DNA of 64,000 bases. Origin: Leptobrachium leishanense. Lineage: Eukaryota > Chordata > Amphibia > Anura > Megophryidae. Below are positions 11,490 to 22,503 of the stretch, in pieces. The stretch covers positions 54,378,422-54,442,421 of the forward strand of contig CM019069.1 of assembly GCA_009667805.1 (NCBI GenBank). Reading direction: 5' to 3'. The notes below the pieces were generated by a model. It was not told where the DNA came from. It made no database searches and was given only the letters and a program-made list of their open reading frames with translations. A program made the translations under genes and the position numbers. The first letter of the stretch is position 1, and each line of letters opens with the position of its first letter.

Positions 11490-11813
11490 TTAGGCTGGGT
11501 TCACACCCGGGCGTAGCGCTGCGACGCGCAATGCGCGCGTTTTTTTTACGCGCGTTCGCGCATACAAAAAAAACACGCGAACGCGCATTGCAGCGCGTTC
11601 GCGGCTATGATATGGCCGCGAACGCGCTGCTGTATGCCCGAAAAGAAGCTCCCGAACTTCTTTTTTGCGTTGGCCGTTTTAACGCGCGTTCCTGCGCGCT
11701 GTAAAACGCTTAGGTCTGAATGGGTCCCATAGCAAAGCATGGGATTTCCCGTTCCTGCGTTTTAAAGTGCGCACGAACGCGCGTAAAAACGGCTAGGTGT
11801 GAACCCAGCCTTA
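11490..11813. mobile_element. PIF/Harbinger-like MITE, family A relative (copy 3)
   Basis: TTA at 11490-11492 and 11811-11813 flank GGCTGGGTTCACACCCGGGC and GTGTGAACCCAGCC. The interior is a GC-rich palindrome of CGCG words around GCGAACGCGC. The ends differ from other family A copies (TTCACAC against GTCAGACG), so this is a sister family. Confidence 0.8.
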
Positions 11814-11903
11814 GCGCGTAAGCTGCTAAGTATCACGGGCCCCACTCGTGAATGCTAACAGCTTACAGCTTCTGGAGGCAAACAAATCTTGGGACCCAAC
11901 TTT

Positions 11904-12573
11904 GGGCCCTATTCGATTCTTAACGCAAAAACATACGCTAAATGCGTGTTTTTTTGTGTGAAGTGTTAAACGTTAACGCATGAAAATCACCGCTGGAATT
12001 ACATTCCTCGTGCATTTTTTTATCCGTCGGGAAATTGCACTCGTAAAACCAACGTGCAAAAATGTGAGCAAAGTACCGTTGCGCGCAGAAATCAGTGAAC
12101 GCAATGTAATTTTTAACGCGAGTCTGTCATTTTGTGCGGACTGCGCACAACAGACGTACGTTCTGACAGAAGACAAGGTAGTGGCCGTCATTTTTCATGG
12201 ATCTAGTAAAAAAAATGTGCGCATTGACGTTCTCCATTGTGAATCCGCAGTTTGGTACAGTCAGACTGTTACAATTTGCCGTTACCACCAGCTTTTCAAA
12301 GACGTTAAAATTATGCGCTCAAACGTTGTCTGTTAAATTTTGTGCTAAGATTGTAATACCATGCGCGTACCAGCGCACAAACGCATTTGCGCTCACAATG
12401 TTAAGTATAGGATGCGCGCACTAAATTGCGCTCGCAAAGGGTTCGCGCAGGGTCACTCGCGTTAGACGTTAATGTGCATTTTGTGCGCGAACGTCGTAAT
12501 ACGAGGTTTTGCCCCTCGCGTTAATGCGTTTTGCGCACACGTTAATGTTTGCGTGAAGAATGTAATAGAGCCC
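11904..12573. mobile_element. Palindromic MITE, family B (copy 1)
   Basis: Ends GGGCCCTATTCGATTCTT and GAAGAATGTAATAGAGCCC, flanked by TTT on both sides. The interior is full of GCGC/AACGCG words and contains the core ATGTTAAGTATAGGATGCGC near 12399. No coding capacity. Confidence 0.7.
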
Positions 12574-13360
12574 TTTAACGGCTGCCTACTGGACACTTAT
12601 GATCCCTATACATAGTATAGAAAGTGCTACTTTTATTCTTATGAAACAGAATTCTGAAATACTGAATGATGAATGTTTCGCGAGTGAAGCTGCTAATGCT
12701 TACAGGTATTACAGATACAAAAAATGTTGGAGATTGATGCAAGGATGTTGCAATTCTTAACGTCCAAACAATAACTATTTTTAAGTTTAAAACTTTGCAT
12801 GTCCTTGCCATTATGAGATATAGCTAGTAAATTAAGAATATCTAGGATTGATATAATAATAATAAAAGCTTGCACTTGTAACCCACTTAAGTCTCCAAGG
12901 GATTTATTTGGTAACTACCGGTGTTTGCCAGTGATTCAATCCCCATCGAAAATGTTGCAGTCCTGCAACACCAGCGTTTCACAAAAGTTAAATCACTGCG
13001 ATGCTTCACCTGTTGCTGTTTGGATCTAACTTTTGAGAAATGCCAGAATTGGCTGGAGTTGCAACAACAGCGAGTTTAATTGGTGATTGCAACTCTCGTA
13101 AATATATCACCTTTATCCTGGCCTCTCATATTTCTCTGGCTAATATGATAGCATGTACTGTAAAGTGTAAAATAATATGGGGGTTTTCTAAATACATTCA
13201 CAATGTCGCTCGTTATTCTTGTTTGCAGTCACAAACTAAACAAAAATAAAGTGAACGGGAGGACGTGATCCAACGACTAGTATAATTTTAAACAGTAGTA
13301 CATGGAGACTCACTGTTGTAAAGAGCGCACACACACGTGTTCTTGCACAGGTAACATGCA
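12574..13360. other. Mostly unique sequence with one imperfect hairpin
   Basis: Around 12971-13043, CGTTTCACAAAAGTTA pairs imperfectly with TAACTTTTGAGAAATGCC, possibly the centre of an unrecognised MITE. Nothing else seen. Confidence 0.4.
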
Positions 13361-13556
13361 AATTTTGGGTGGAGTAGAGGTAACATCACTGCTCTATAAC
13401 TGTGGAGACACAGGTTCGATCCCAGCAAGAGCACCTCTCCAGTAAGTGTCCTTGGGCAAGACACCTAACGGTACATACTCACCAACCAGGACATACTTGA
13501 AAATGAGAGAAATCTCAATGTATCCTTCCTGGTAAAATACTTTCTTAGAATTTTTT
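13361..13556 (+). repeat. tRNA-derived SINE
   Basis: Head with pol III promoter features: a degenerate A box (TGGAGTAGAGGT) and a B box GGTTCGATCCC near 13414. A CCTTGGGCAAGACACCTAAC segment near 13450 resembles the conserved middle of CORE/MIR-type SINEs. The 3' part runs ACCAGGACATACTTGAAAAT then GAGAAATCTCAATGTATCCT. A 3' fragment recurs at 18446-18516. Not a functional tRNA gene: the cloverleaf is not intact. Confidence 0.75.
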
Positions 13557-13919
13557 TTTCCATGGAGCCAGTAAGATTTAAAGACTAGCACCAAATTTTC
13601 ATCTTAGCAGCTTGCTTTTACCTTCTCAGCCACAGAAAGAAAAATAACCCTGGGGTTGGATTTTTGTGTCATCCAAAAAAGGTACAAAAGTGTCAGCTGC
13701 TGCTGGAGTAACTGGTTCCCTCCTGTGCACCTCAAACAAGGAGCAAAAACTGAAAATTCACCAAAAATAGAGACAGACACTAGCTTGCTTTCAATAAGTC
13801 CACTTGTGTGACCTGTTTACTTCTGAGGAGTGAGAAACAGATATTTCAGGGCAACATGCCTTTTCATCAGTGTATACAGCTCCCTGAATGAAGTCCCTGT
13901 ATGTAATTTGTATTAATAT
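13557..13919. other. Unclassified sequence
   Basis: No element boundary recognised. Confidence 0.35.
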
Positions 13920-14366
13920 CAGGGCTCAAAATTTCCACTCGCCTACTAGCATTTGGCGAGTGGAAATTAAGTGAGGGTGAGTGGAAATGCACAGGCAGGC
14001 GGCACAATAAATGATTTCGTGCTGCGTATTCCAGCAGTGCCACCGTGCAGCCCCCCTTCCGCAGAATCCCCCTTCTCATCTCTCACTGGCAGGGGGTGGG
14101 GAGGAGCTTCCCTGCCTTCTTGCTCTGCTCACACTGGGGTCTGATGATTGGGTATACATGTATCTGGGGTCTGATGTCTGGGTATTAATGTTATTTTTGT
14201 AACTATATTCTAAACAAAACCTTTAACAGTGTAATTTCATAAGACAATTTAAGGGTGTGTGTTTAGGGGCAGAGTTAAGGGCTGGGTAGGGGTCAGGTGG
14301 AGCAACTGGTGGTGAGTAACTCTTATGGCCTTGTTGGTAGCTTGGGACTTTAAATTTTTAGCCCTG
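13920..14366. mobile_element. hAT-like MITE
   Basis: Ends CAGGGCTCAAAATTT and AAATTTTTAGCCCTG, flanked by ATTAATAT and TTAATATT, which share TTAATAT. Contains a short GGCGAGTGGAAATT hairpin near the left end. Non-coding. Confidence 0.7.
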
Positions 14367-15120
14367 TTAATATTATTATTTATTGTTATTATTGCACGAA
14401 TAAGAAGTTTTTTTTTAATGTGAGTTAGCAAAGATTACGACACTAAAATTGCCTTCAACAACGTCTCCACAATTAAAGATCTTCTGTCATATAGTGGCAC
14501 TTTTTTCCGGTCACATACAGTGGTTCTTGAATATCAGTGAATAATCTCTATTGATCAACAAACCTATATCGTATTTATTGAAAGGGAACCACTGGAAGTT
14601 TTCAATATCCTGGGCTGCTGGGATTTTAAAAATTGATTTCTGTAAAACATTTGCTGAAGAAGTAAAGATACTCTATGAAAGTGCTGCATTTTCTGCAGAT
14701 AAAAAGGACTGCTTCAAAAGTATAATAGAGAAAACCAGTTTCACATGATTAAATTCCACTTTATAATATATAAATATTATTGCTAGTGACCCAAGAGAAA
14801 GGCTTACTGAACCATGTAAATGCTCTCAATGACATTTGTTCTGCACATGGTCGAATATCATAATATCACAACTTCCTAACCAACGCAGTTGAAGCAAGAA
14901 ATCGAGAAATAAAAAAATGTTTCTAAATTTCTAGATAAAAATTAGTGGTAAACAAAGAAGAGCAGACAAACTATTCAGTTCTTCTGATTAGAGTGTGATT
15001 GAGAGGCAAGAGAGTGTTTATAGTCCTGAGCACCTACAAGGGATTGTGCCAGGTTGTTCTAGTTTTTAGTGTGATTATTTTTTTCTTCACGAATATCAAG
15101 AATAGGCAGACTATTTTTTA
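14367..15120. other. Unique AT-rich sequence
   Basis: No feature recognised. Confidence 0.45.
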
Positions 15121-15632
15121 CAATAAACAAATTAGGGAAATAACTGTATGGAGACACAATTGATAAAATAATCATAGCGCAACGTGAATCATATCCATGA
15201 ATAAATTGGCCACAAATAGCTACACTCACAAGCTGTAAGAACAATGTAGGCATATAAATTAAGACGGAGTAATCACTCATCTGGTCTCCTTAGCTCTCAG
15301 CTCTGGTAGCTCCTTGCCGGCTGACGATAAGATATCCAGCCTCCACCTCACGTAAATCTTTAAATGGTCTTTATTCAATCCAGGATAAAAATTCAAAACA
15401 TCTGACGTGTGTCGTAGAAAGACACTTCTACTTCCTCAGAGATGTACATGCGCTAGATACATACTACATATATAGACTAAAAAAGTGTCCGTCGAATTTT
15501 GCATCCAATCGGTCACTAATTACTTCTGCGTTCCACCTAAGGAACGCCATAGAAAGTCTTCCGGTGGTTTACTTCCGCGTCCCACCTAAGAAACGCAACC
15601 ATGTGTCTTCCGGTTTTTTCTCCTTGCGAAGC
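15121..15632 (-). mobile_element. Penelope-like element terminal region, left inverted arm
   Basis: Inverted copy of 16054-16568, roughly 0.5 kb, high identity, separated by a 0.4-kb spacer. Carries a hammerhead-like motif (15398-15445), then, on the minus strand, a GGATTGAATAAAGACC stretch. The assignment to PLE rests on the ribozyme-like motif, the inverted terminal arrangement and similarity to the layout after the GIY-YIG reading frame at 28.5 kb. No coding domain is present in this copy. Confidence 0.6.
15398..15445 (-). ncRNA. Hammerhead-ribozyme-like motif (decayed)
   Basis: Minus strand: helix I ACATCT/AGATGT (6 bp, complete), intact CTGAGGA core box, helix II GTAGAA/TTCTAC with a 6-nt loop, GACAC where GAAAC is expected, then a 2-bp helix III and GTC cleavage triplet. 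One core position is broken. An extra A lies between the CTGAGGA box and helix II. Type I minimal hammerheads of this shape are known from PLE termini. Confidence 0.65.
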
Positions 15633-16053
15633 CTTGGTCTTCATCGACTGTCTCACGTAATCCTGACGTCATCTCCGAGACTAGTCCATATACCGCGGAT
15701 CCAAAGAAGTCCAGACTGCTAAATATCGCCCTGTTATAATCGGCAGAATCACCTATCACCAAAACGGATGATTACATTTCCTAAATAAAAAACATTTTGA
15801 TGACTCTTAAAACATACTATTAAAAATAAAAAAGACATAAAAAACAGAAAAACTAAAACAAAAAACAGTTCAGCTAACACGATTATTAATTACTGGAAAC
15901 TGACGTGAAAAGAACAACACCTATACCTTATGATTAAATACAATTGGCAATATATAAATCAATATTTAAACCCCCTTTCTTCCATGTGTGCATTTTATAA
16001 ATACATCTTTCTTTGCTAGTAAATTAATAAAATCCCCTCCCCTCCAATTGGGA
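15633..16053. other. Spacer between inverted PLE arms
   Basis: AT-rich, no coding potential recognised. Confidence 0.4.
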
Positions 16054-16568
16054 GGCTTTGTAAGGAGAAAGAAACGGAAGACACATGGTTGCGTTTCTTA
16101 GGTGGATCACGTAAGTAAACCACCGGAAGACTTTCTACCACGTTCCTTAGGTGGAACGCGGAAGTATTTAGTGACTGATTGGATGCAATGTTCGACGGAC
16201 ACTTTTTTAGTATATATATATGTAGTATGTATCTAGCGCATTTACATCTTTGAGAAAGTAGAAGTGTCTTTCTACGAAACGCGTCAGATGTTTTGAATTT
16301 TTATCCTGGATTGAATAAAGACCCTTTAAAGATTTACTTGAGGTGGAGGCTGGATATCTTATCATCAGCCGGCAAGGAGCTACCAGAGCTGAGAGCCAAG
16401 GAGACCAGATGAGTGATTACTCCGTCTTAATTTATATGCCTACATTGTTCTTACAGCTTGTGAGTGTAGCTATTTGGGGCCAATTTATTCATGGATATGA
16501 TTCACGTTGCACTATGATTATTTTATCAATTGTGTCTCCATACAGTTATTTCCCTAATTTGTTTATTG
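16054..16568 (+). mobile_element. Penelope-like element terminal region, right inverted arm
   Basis: Inverted partner of 15121-15632. Both arms encode the same short open stretch (starting MSDYSVLIYMP), but the reading differs in length and lacks any recognised domain, so I treat it as shared DNA rather than a gene. Confidence 0.6.
16244..16291 (+). ncRNA. Hammerhead-ribozyme-like motif (decayed)
   Basis: Helix I ACATCT (16244-16249) with AGATGT (16286-16291); core box TTGAGAA where CTGANGA is expected (two transitions); helix II GTAGAA (16258-16263) with TTCTAC (16270-16275); GAAAC 16276-16280 intact; GCGTC 16281-16285 with the GTC triplet. The damage is in the box that is intact in the inverted partner. 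Confidence 0.65.
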
Positions 16569-16796
16569 AATATATGTTGCTGGCGTCGGAAAGAGGAGAC
16601 GAGAGGGAATTAACTAAGATACATATTGTATCAATATTTTTTGTGGTGCTGGTATACACTGTTTTGCATATACTATTTTTTACTGAAGGTATTTAGAAAT
16701 AACAAAAACAATATGACCCACAAAATATTTATCTTTTGTATTGCTACGCCTGGAAATCTATCTTATCCACAGATATGCTGGCTTCCATTTAGATTA

Positions 16797-18172
16797 AACA
16801 ACCTGTTTGCTGTCCGTTGTAGCTCTTCAAAGGAGTCAAAAGAGAACAACACACGAAGCACGTGCGCACTTTTTCACGCGCGCGCAACACATGTTGTAAC
16901 GGACGCCAAAATGGCATCAACGTGAAAAAACTAGACGGATGTAGAGAAACAACTGCATACAGTTTTTTTTTCTTTTTCTCAACATCAGTCAAAATTAACT
17001 GATACCATGTAACCACAATTTCATCAGCTAAAAGTACATCCGTTACTGTGCGCAGTCAGTGCGTTCGTCTGACCCCAGCCTAAGAATCTACCTTATAGCA
17101 GGAATTATATGAAACGGATGCACTTTATAACAGATGAGATTGTGGTTACATTGCATCAGTGAGTTATTACTTACGTTGAGAAAAGAAAAAAAAATCTGTA
17201 TAGTATCAGTTAGTTTTGAATGACGTTGAGAAAAAGGAATTGAAAGAGCTGTATGCAGGGGTTTCTCTACGTCCATTGTAGCTTTTCACGTCGATGTCAT
17301 TTTGGCGTCCGTGTCACGTCTCGGCCTTGCCCCCTGGTGGTGAAGGGTATTCATGTTTGTTTTTCCCCTATGGTGTGTCTGGCTGTGCTGTTTAGGGCTG
17401 ATCTGGGGTTCTGTTGTGATCTCCTGGTCTGGGGTCACATGGCCCAATCACACAGACCCACTCCCTATATATTCCCAGCAGCACAGAGCCTCATTGACTG
17501 TTTGTGGAGTTTGATGGTGGTTCCGTCTGGTTCGTGTTTCCTGAGTTGCTGCAAAGCATTCCTGTTCAAGTGTTTTCTGGTTCTGACCTCGGCTTTATTT
17601 TTGACTATCCCTTCTACTCCCCCCTGGTACCGTATATTTCTGATCTGTTGCCAACCTCTGCCTGATTGACGATTCTTGTATGTTTCATGTTTTATGTACC
17701 TTGTCTGTCTTAGTTTAGTATTATATTCAGAGGCCGCTTATAAGGACCTCTTTTAGTATAGTCTGTCTGTTTTGTTTACTGTCCTGCAGCCTGCTCCCTT
17801 CACGGATTGTCAAGTGTATCTTTGTGTTTCTGAGTGTCCTAAGTTGTCTGTCGGTCTTGAAGCCTTCGGAGCTTAGTGGCAATTCTGTTCTGTTTTTTGG
17901 TGCTCCTTGGGTTTTGGAGAAATCCGTCTGTCCTTGTGTCCAGTCAGTTACTCACCTGCCTTAAGGGCTTCATCTCATGTTCCAAGCCACCACGATGGCC
18001 CAAGCAGGGGCTAACCGTTACAGTCCGTTGCAACATGCGTTGTCTGTGTGTGAAAAAGTGCGCACGTGTTTTGTGTGTTGTTCTCTATTGACTCCTTTGA
18101 AAAGCTACAACGTACAGCGAACGGTGCGGTCAAACAGACGTGAACAGCGCGCTCGTGTGACCACAGCCTAAA
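16797..18172. mobile_element. Inverted pair of family A-related MITE halves
   Basis: 16797-17083 ends GTCTGACCCCAGCC followed by TAA. 17100-18172 is its inverted copy (TTGTAGCTTTTCA, GGCGTCCGT, a GTGTGACCACAGCC end) and is split by a solo LTR at 17312-18022. The left outer terminus is missing. The result is a long foldback; no coding capacity of its own. Confidence 0.65.
17312..18022. mobile_element. Solo LTR (711 bp)
   Basis: Begins TGTCACGTC and ends CCGTTACA (TG...CA with short imperfect inverted ends), flanked by a perfect 5-bp duplication GTCCG at 17307-17311 and 18023-18027. The uninterrupted target is visible in the inverted MITE partner at 16880-16895. A CCCTATATATTCCC sequence near 17462 may be a TATA box. 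No internal retroviral or Gypsy genes remain. Orientation not determined. Confidence 0.8.
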
Positions 18173-18232
18173 GAGATCTACTATGGAGCGACTGAAAGGC
18201 CTCATGTCCAACCAGCATTTTGCAAAGACTAC

Positions 18233-18407
18233 CAGGTCTATTCACTAAAGGTGAAACTCAGGAAAATTGGCAGGAGAAGAGAACAATCTAGACCAAATAG
18301 CAGATTTGGAAAGTGAGATAAATGGAGAATTTTTCCGGTTTGGCATTTGTACATAGATTTTTCACTTCTGCCAATTCTCCTGAGTTTCACCTTTATTGAA
18401 TAGACCT
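18233..18407. mobile_element. Palindromic MITE, family E relative
   Basis: Arms CAGGTCTATTCACTAAAGGT and ACCTTTATTGAATAGACCTG with further pairing of GGCAGGAGAA-type sequence. The middle contains GATTTGGAAAGTGAGAT, shared with the family E copy at 43405-43586. Confidence 0.75.
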
Positions 18408-18445
18408 GTATGCAAATAAACGTTTAATTACATTTAAATATACAT

Positions 18446-18516
18446 ACTCGCAACCCAGGACATACTTGAAAATGAGAGAAATCTCAATGTATCCTTCCTG
18501 GTAAAAATACTTTTAA
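18446..18516 (+). repeat. SINE 3' fragment
   Basis: ACTTGAAAATGAGAGAAATC and CAATGTATCCTTCCTGG match the 3' end of the SINE at 13361-13556. Confidence 0.75.
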
Positions 18517-18962
18517 GAAAAAAAAATATGTCCTTATTTAGAATGATTGGATGTTAAGCTGCAACCACATGGTGTATAATATAATGTATGTTCAGACCCA
18601 TATACAAAAATACACCCCTGCAAAGAAGCTAAAAAAGTGAGATTTTTTGAAGGATTTCACAAAACAAAATGATGCAGGGCACTGTATTCACTCATTTAGT
18701 GGTTGTTTATTAGTACAAAATACAGTAAAATTTCTGTATTAAGCCATAGACCGTATCTAGCGCATTACAAAATGCCATGTGAGATAAAATGAATGGATTT
18801 ATTTCCTTATAAATTCCAGCTCTGGGTTGTACAACTGGGTTCCAGTTTTTTACAGTTCAGTGTGTAAGAGTGAAGGGGTAAATAAAACAAACCTATAATT
18901 AATTGCTTGACTTTGCCTGCTATATCTCACTATAACAGAGTATATAATGCAATATATAGAAT
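18517..18962. other. Unique sequence
   Basis: No feature recognised. Confidence 0.4.
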
Positions 18963-21597
18963 ACTAGCTTTTGCCCGCGGCTTCGCTCACGTGGATTTTA
19001 GGATTTGTTAAAATAGATTTTTAAAGAAACTTGATTTTTTTGGTAGAACCCCCCTTTCCCCCCCACTTGGGATTTTTGGAAAATTGTAAAACACGTGTTT
19101 TTTTATTTTTCAAGAAGAATGTAAGTGCCAATTATCACACCTGTAACATCTTTGGTTTTTGAAATATAGGTACACTGATAAAAGTATTCACATCCCTTTC
19201 CCACACCCCCCTTAACTGGATTTTCGGAAAATGGTAAAACAAGTTTTTTTTTCACGAAGATTGTAAATATCGAATTTCACACCTGTAATATCATTGGTTT
19301 TTGAAATATAGGTATAGTGATAAAGGTATTCATCCCCCTTTTTGCCCCCCACTGGATTTTTGGAAAATGGTAAAATATGTGTTGTTCTATTTTCAAGACG
19401 AATCTAAATACCAATTTTTATGTCTGTAACATCTTCTGTTTTTGAGATATAGGTATCCTGTTGAAAAGTATTCACCCCCCTTTTTTTCACCCACCACGTG
19501 GGATTCTTGGAAAATGGTAAAACATGTTTTTTTTTATTTTTCAAGAAGATTGTAAGTGCCAGATTTCACATCTGTAACATCTTTGGTTTTTGAAATATAG
19601 GTGTACTGATAAAAGTATTCAACCCCCCTTTTTCCCCCTCCCACTGGATTTTTGGAAAATGGTAAAATAGGTGTTTTTTTGTTTCTCAAGACAAATCTAA
19701 ATACCAATTTTCACATCTGTAACATCTTCTGTTTTTGAGATGTAGGTATTCTGTTTAAAAGTATTCACCCACCTTTTTTTTTACCCCCCCCTTGGATTTT
19801 TTGAAAATGGTAAAACACGTGTTTCTTTATTTTCAAAAGATTGTAATTACCAAACTTCACACCTATAACATCTTGGTTTTTGAACTATAGATATACTGAT
19901 AAAAGTATTCAGACCCCTTTCCCTCGACCCCCCTCCCCTTATTTGGATTTGTGGAAAATTGCAAAACACATGTTTGTTTTTTTCACGAATATTGTAAATA
20001 CCAAATTTCACACCTGTAACATCTTTGTTTTTTGAAATACAGGTATACTGATAAAAGTATTCAACCCCCCCTTTTGCCCCCCTCCCACTGAATTTTTGGA
20101 AAATGGTAAAATAGGTGTTTTTTTGTTTCTCAAGACGAATCTAAATACCAATATTCAGATATGTAACATCTTCTGTTTTTGAGATATAGGTATCCTGGTT
20201 AAAAGTATTCAGCCCCCCTTTTTTTCATCCCCCCTTGGGATTTTTGGAAAATGGCAAAACACCTGTTTTTATTTTTCAAGAAGATTGTAAATACCAAATT
20301 TCACGTCTGTAACATCTTTGGTTTTTGAAATATAGGTATAATGATAAAAATATACAGACCCCTTTCCTCCGACCCCCCCCAATTGGATTTGTGGAAAATG
20401 GCAAAAAACATGTTTGGTTTTTTTTCACGAAGATTGTAAATACCAAATTTCACACCCATAACATCTTCGGTTTTTTAAATATAGGTATACTGATAAAGGT
20501 ATTCAACCCCTGTTTTTGCTCCCCCCAGGAATTTTCAGAACATGATAAAATACGTGTTGTTTTATTTTTCAAGACAAACCTAAATACCAATTTTCAGGAC
20601 TGTAACATCGTCTGATTTGGAGATACAGGTATCCTGTTTAAAATATTTAAAATATTCAACCCCCTTTTTTCGCCCCCCCTACTTGGATTTTTGAAAAACG
20701 GTAAAATACGTGGTTTTATATTTTTCAAGACGAATCGAATTACCAGTTTTCACATCTGTAGCATCTTCTGTTTTTGAGCTATAGGTATCCTGTTTAAAAT
20801 ATTCAACCCCCTTTTTCACCCCCTTATGGGTGGATTTTCCAAAAATCCTTCCTTAGTGGGCGCCTAAATCATAAAAACAGTGCACCTTCAAAATTTCACG
20901 GTCCTAGGTTAAACGGTTTCAGCTGGGCGTTGATGAGTCAGTCAGGACTTTCGCGTTTGTGATAAAAGTATTCAACCCCCCTTCCCCCCCAAGGAATTTT
21001 CAGAAAATGGTAAAATACGTGTTTTTTTATTTGTCAAGATGAATCTAAATACCGATTTTCACGTCTGTACCATCTTCTGTTTTTAAGATATAGGTATCGT
21101 GTTTAAAATATTTAAAATATTCAACCCCCTTTTTTGCCCCCCAGTTGAATTTTTGAAAAACGGTAAAATACGTTTTTTTTTATTTTTCAAGAAGAATCTA
21201 AATACCGATTTTCACGTCTGTAACATCGTCTGTTTTTAAGATATAGGTATCCTGTTTAAATTATTTAAAATATTCAACCCCCTTTTTTGGCCCCCCCAGT
21301 TGAATTTTTGAAAAATGGTAAATTATGTGTTTTTTATTTTTCAAGAAGAATCTAAATACCAATTTTCACATCTGTACCATCTTCTGTTTTTGAGCTATAG
21401 GTATCGTGTTTAAAATATTCAACCCTCTTTTTCACCCCCTTAGGGGCGGAGTTTCCAAAAATCCTTCCTTAGTGGATGCCTACATCATAAAAACAGTGCA
21501 CCTTCAAAATTTCACATTCCTAGGTTAAACGGTTTCAGCTGGGCGTTGATGAGTCAGTCAGCCAGTCAGGACTTTTCGCGTTTATATATATAGATTT
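18963..21597 (+). repeat. Tandem array of about 147-bp units with head and tail
   Basis: Head CTAGCTTTTGCCCGCGGC, then about 15 units whose GGATTTTTGGAAAAT-like starts fall near 19070, 19217, 19352, 19501, 19647, 19794, 19944, 20091, 20238, 20386, 20529, 20683, 20993, 21149 and 21302. Units fall into types A and A' (AAGATTGTAA...TTTGAAATATAGG...CTGATAAAAGTATTC) and B (GACGAATCTAAATACC...TTTGAGATATAGG...CCTGTTTAAAA). A tail with TCCTAGGTTAAACGGTTTCA and TGATGAGTCAGTCAG occurs twice (about 20820-20955 and 21430-21592). Ends TATATATATAGATT. Superfamily uncertain. Confidence 0.85.
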
Positions 21598-21779
21598 CTA
21601 GATTTTATTACTCATATTTTGCAAGCGTAACTTTCGTCAGCTCCAGCAGCACGAGCTGCCATCTCACCACTCCACTTTGCACAAGCTTGGCCCTGCTTCA
21701 GACAAATACCCAAGAGGGACATACTTCCGTAGTGAGTTCGACGTGATGGCTTTACTGCTAGCTCATCATCATTCACTTA

Positions 21780-22370
21780 CAGGGTTATTCCTAGAGAGCC
21801 GAACTGGCCCCGAAATTGCACCGAATGGTGAATTTACCTGTACGGTGCAATTTCGGGGCCATTCGGCTACTCAAAACCTGGCAATTCGCCAATATTTGGC
21901 GAATTGCCAGCAAAATACGGTGCCTGTTAAACAGCAGTGAAATCCCCATAGAGACGCAATGGTTAATCTATTCACAGAACACCAAACAGCAGTGAAATTT
22001 TAAAGAAATGCCCCGATGTTTAGTGGTTTAATTAGGCAGGTTTAATCAGGCGAATCACATAGGTTTGAAATTTAATGTTAAAAATATTCCCGTTTTTATC
22101 CAATATTTATTAAACCGTTTATTCTTTTAAGTTGCAGCAAAAAGTCTCTTTATTTATTTTTTAAAACATTTTCAGATTTTTTTTCTTCTTAAATATCAGG
22201 GTTTTTTTCAGTAACAAACCTTTTAATTATTATTCATAGGACCTTATATTTTAATGCCAGACATTTTCGTCCAGCAGCTTTTTTGCAAACAGCGTTTCTT
22301 TTACCACCTTCCTCGGCTTGTCGGCTTTTTCCAGTCATTGACATTTCGGTGCTCTCTGAATAACAACTTA
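21780..22370 (-). mobile_element. Family D MITE (copy 3), degraded
   Basis: Left end AGGGTTATTCCTAGAGAGCC, internal GCAATTCGCC/GGCGAATTGCC hairpin, CAGCAGTGAAAT, CCGTTTATTC and GCAGCAAAAAGTCTC blocks in the order of other minus-oriented copies, and a right end GCTCTCTGAATAAC. Much of the GC-rich part has been lost. Confidence 0.65.
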
Positions 22371-22503
22371 TGTGACTAATGCTGAATTTTAATTAACTTT
22401 AAATTTAAACTTTTATTTTATTATTGTATTAGATACCCTTCCTGAACCCATTGCACCCACTCTAATGCTCTGTTCTAGTACAAAAAAAACAATGAATTCA
22501 TAA

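Noticed and set aside
13361..13440. A tRNA gene
   Set aside because: The B box is good but the acceptor and anticodon arms do not fold; it continues into SINE body and tail.
16343..16696. 117-codon frame in the right PLE arm, echoed at 15059-15280 on the other strand
   Set aside because: Frames share only the part lying in the inverted arms, have different ends and no recognised domain; best explained by DNA-level duplication.
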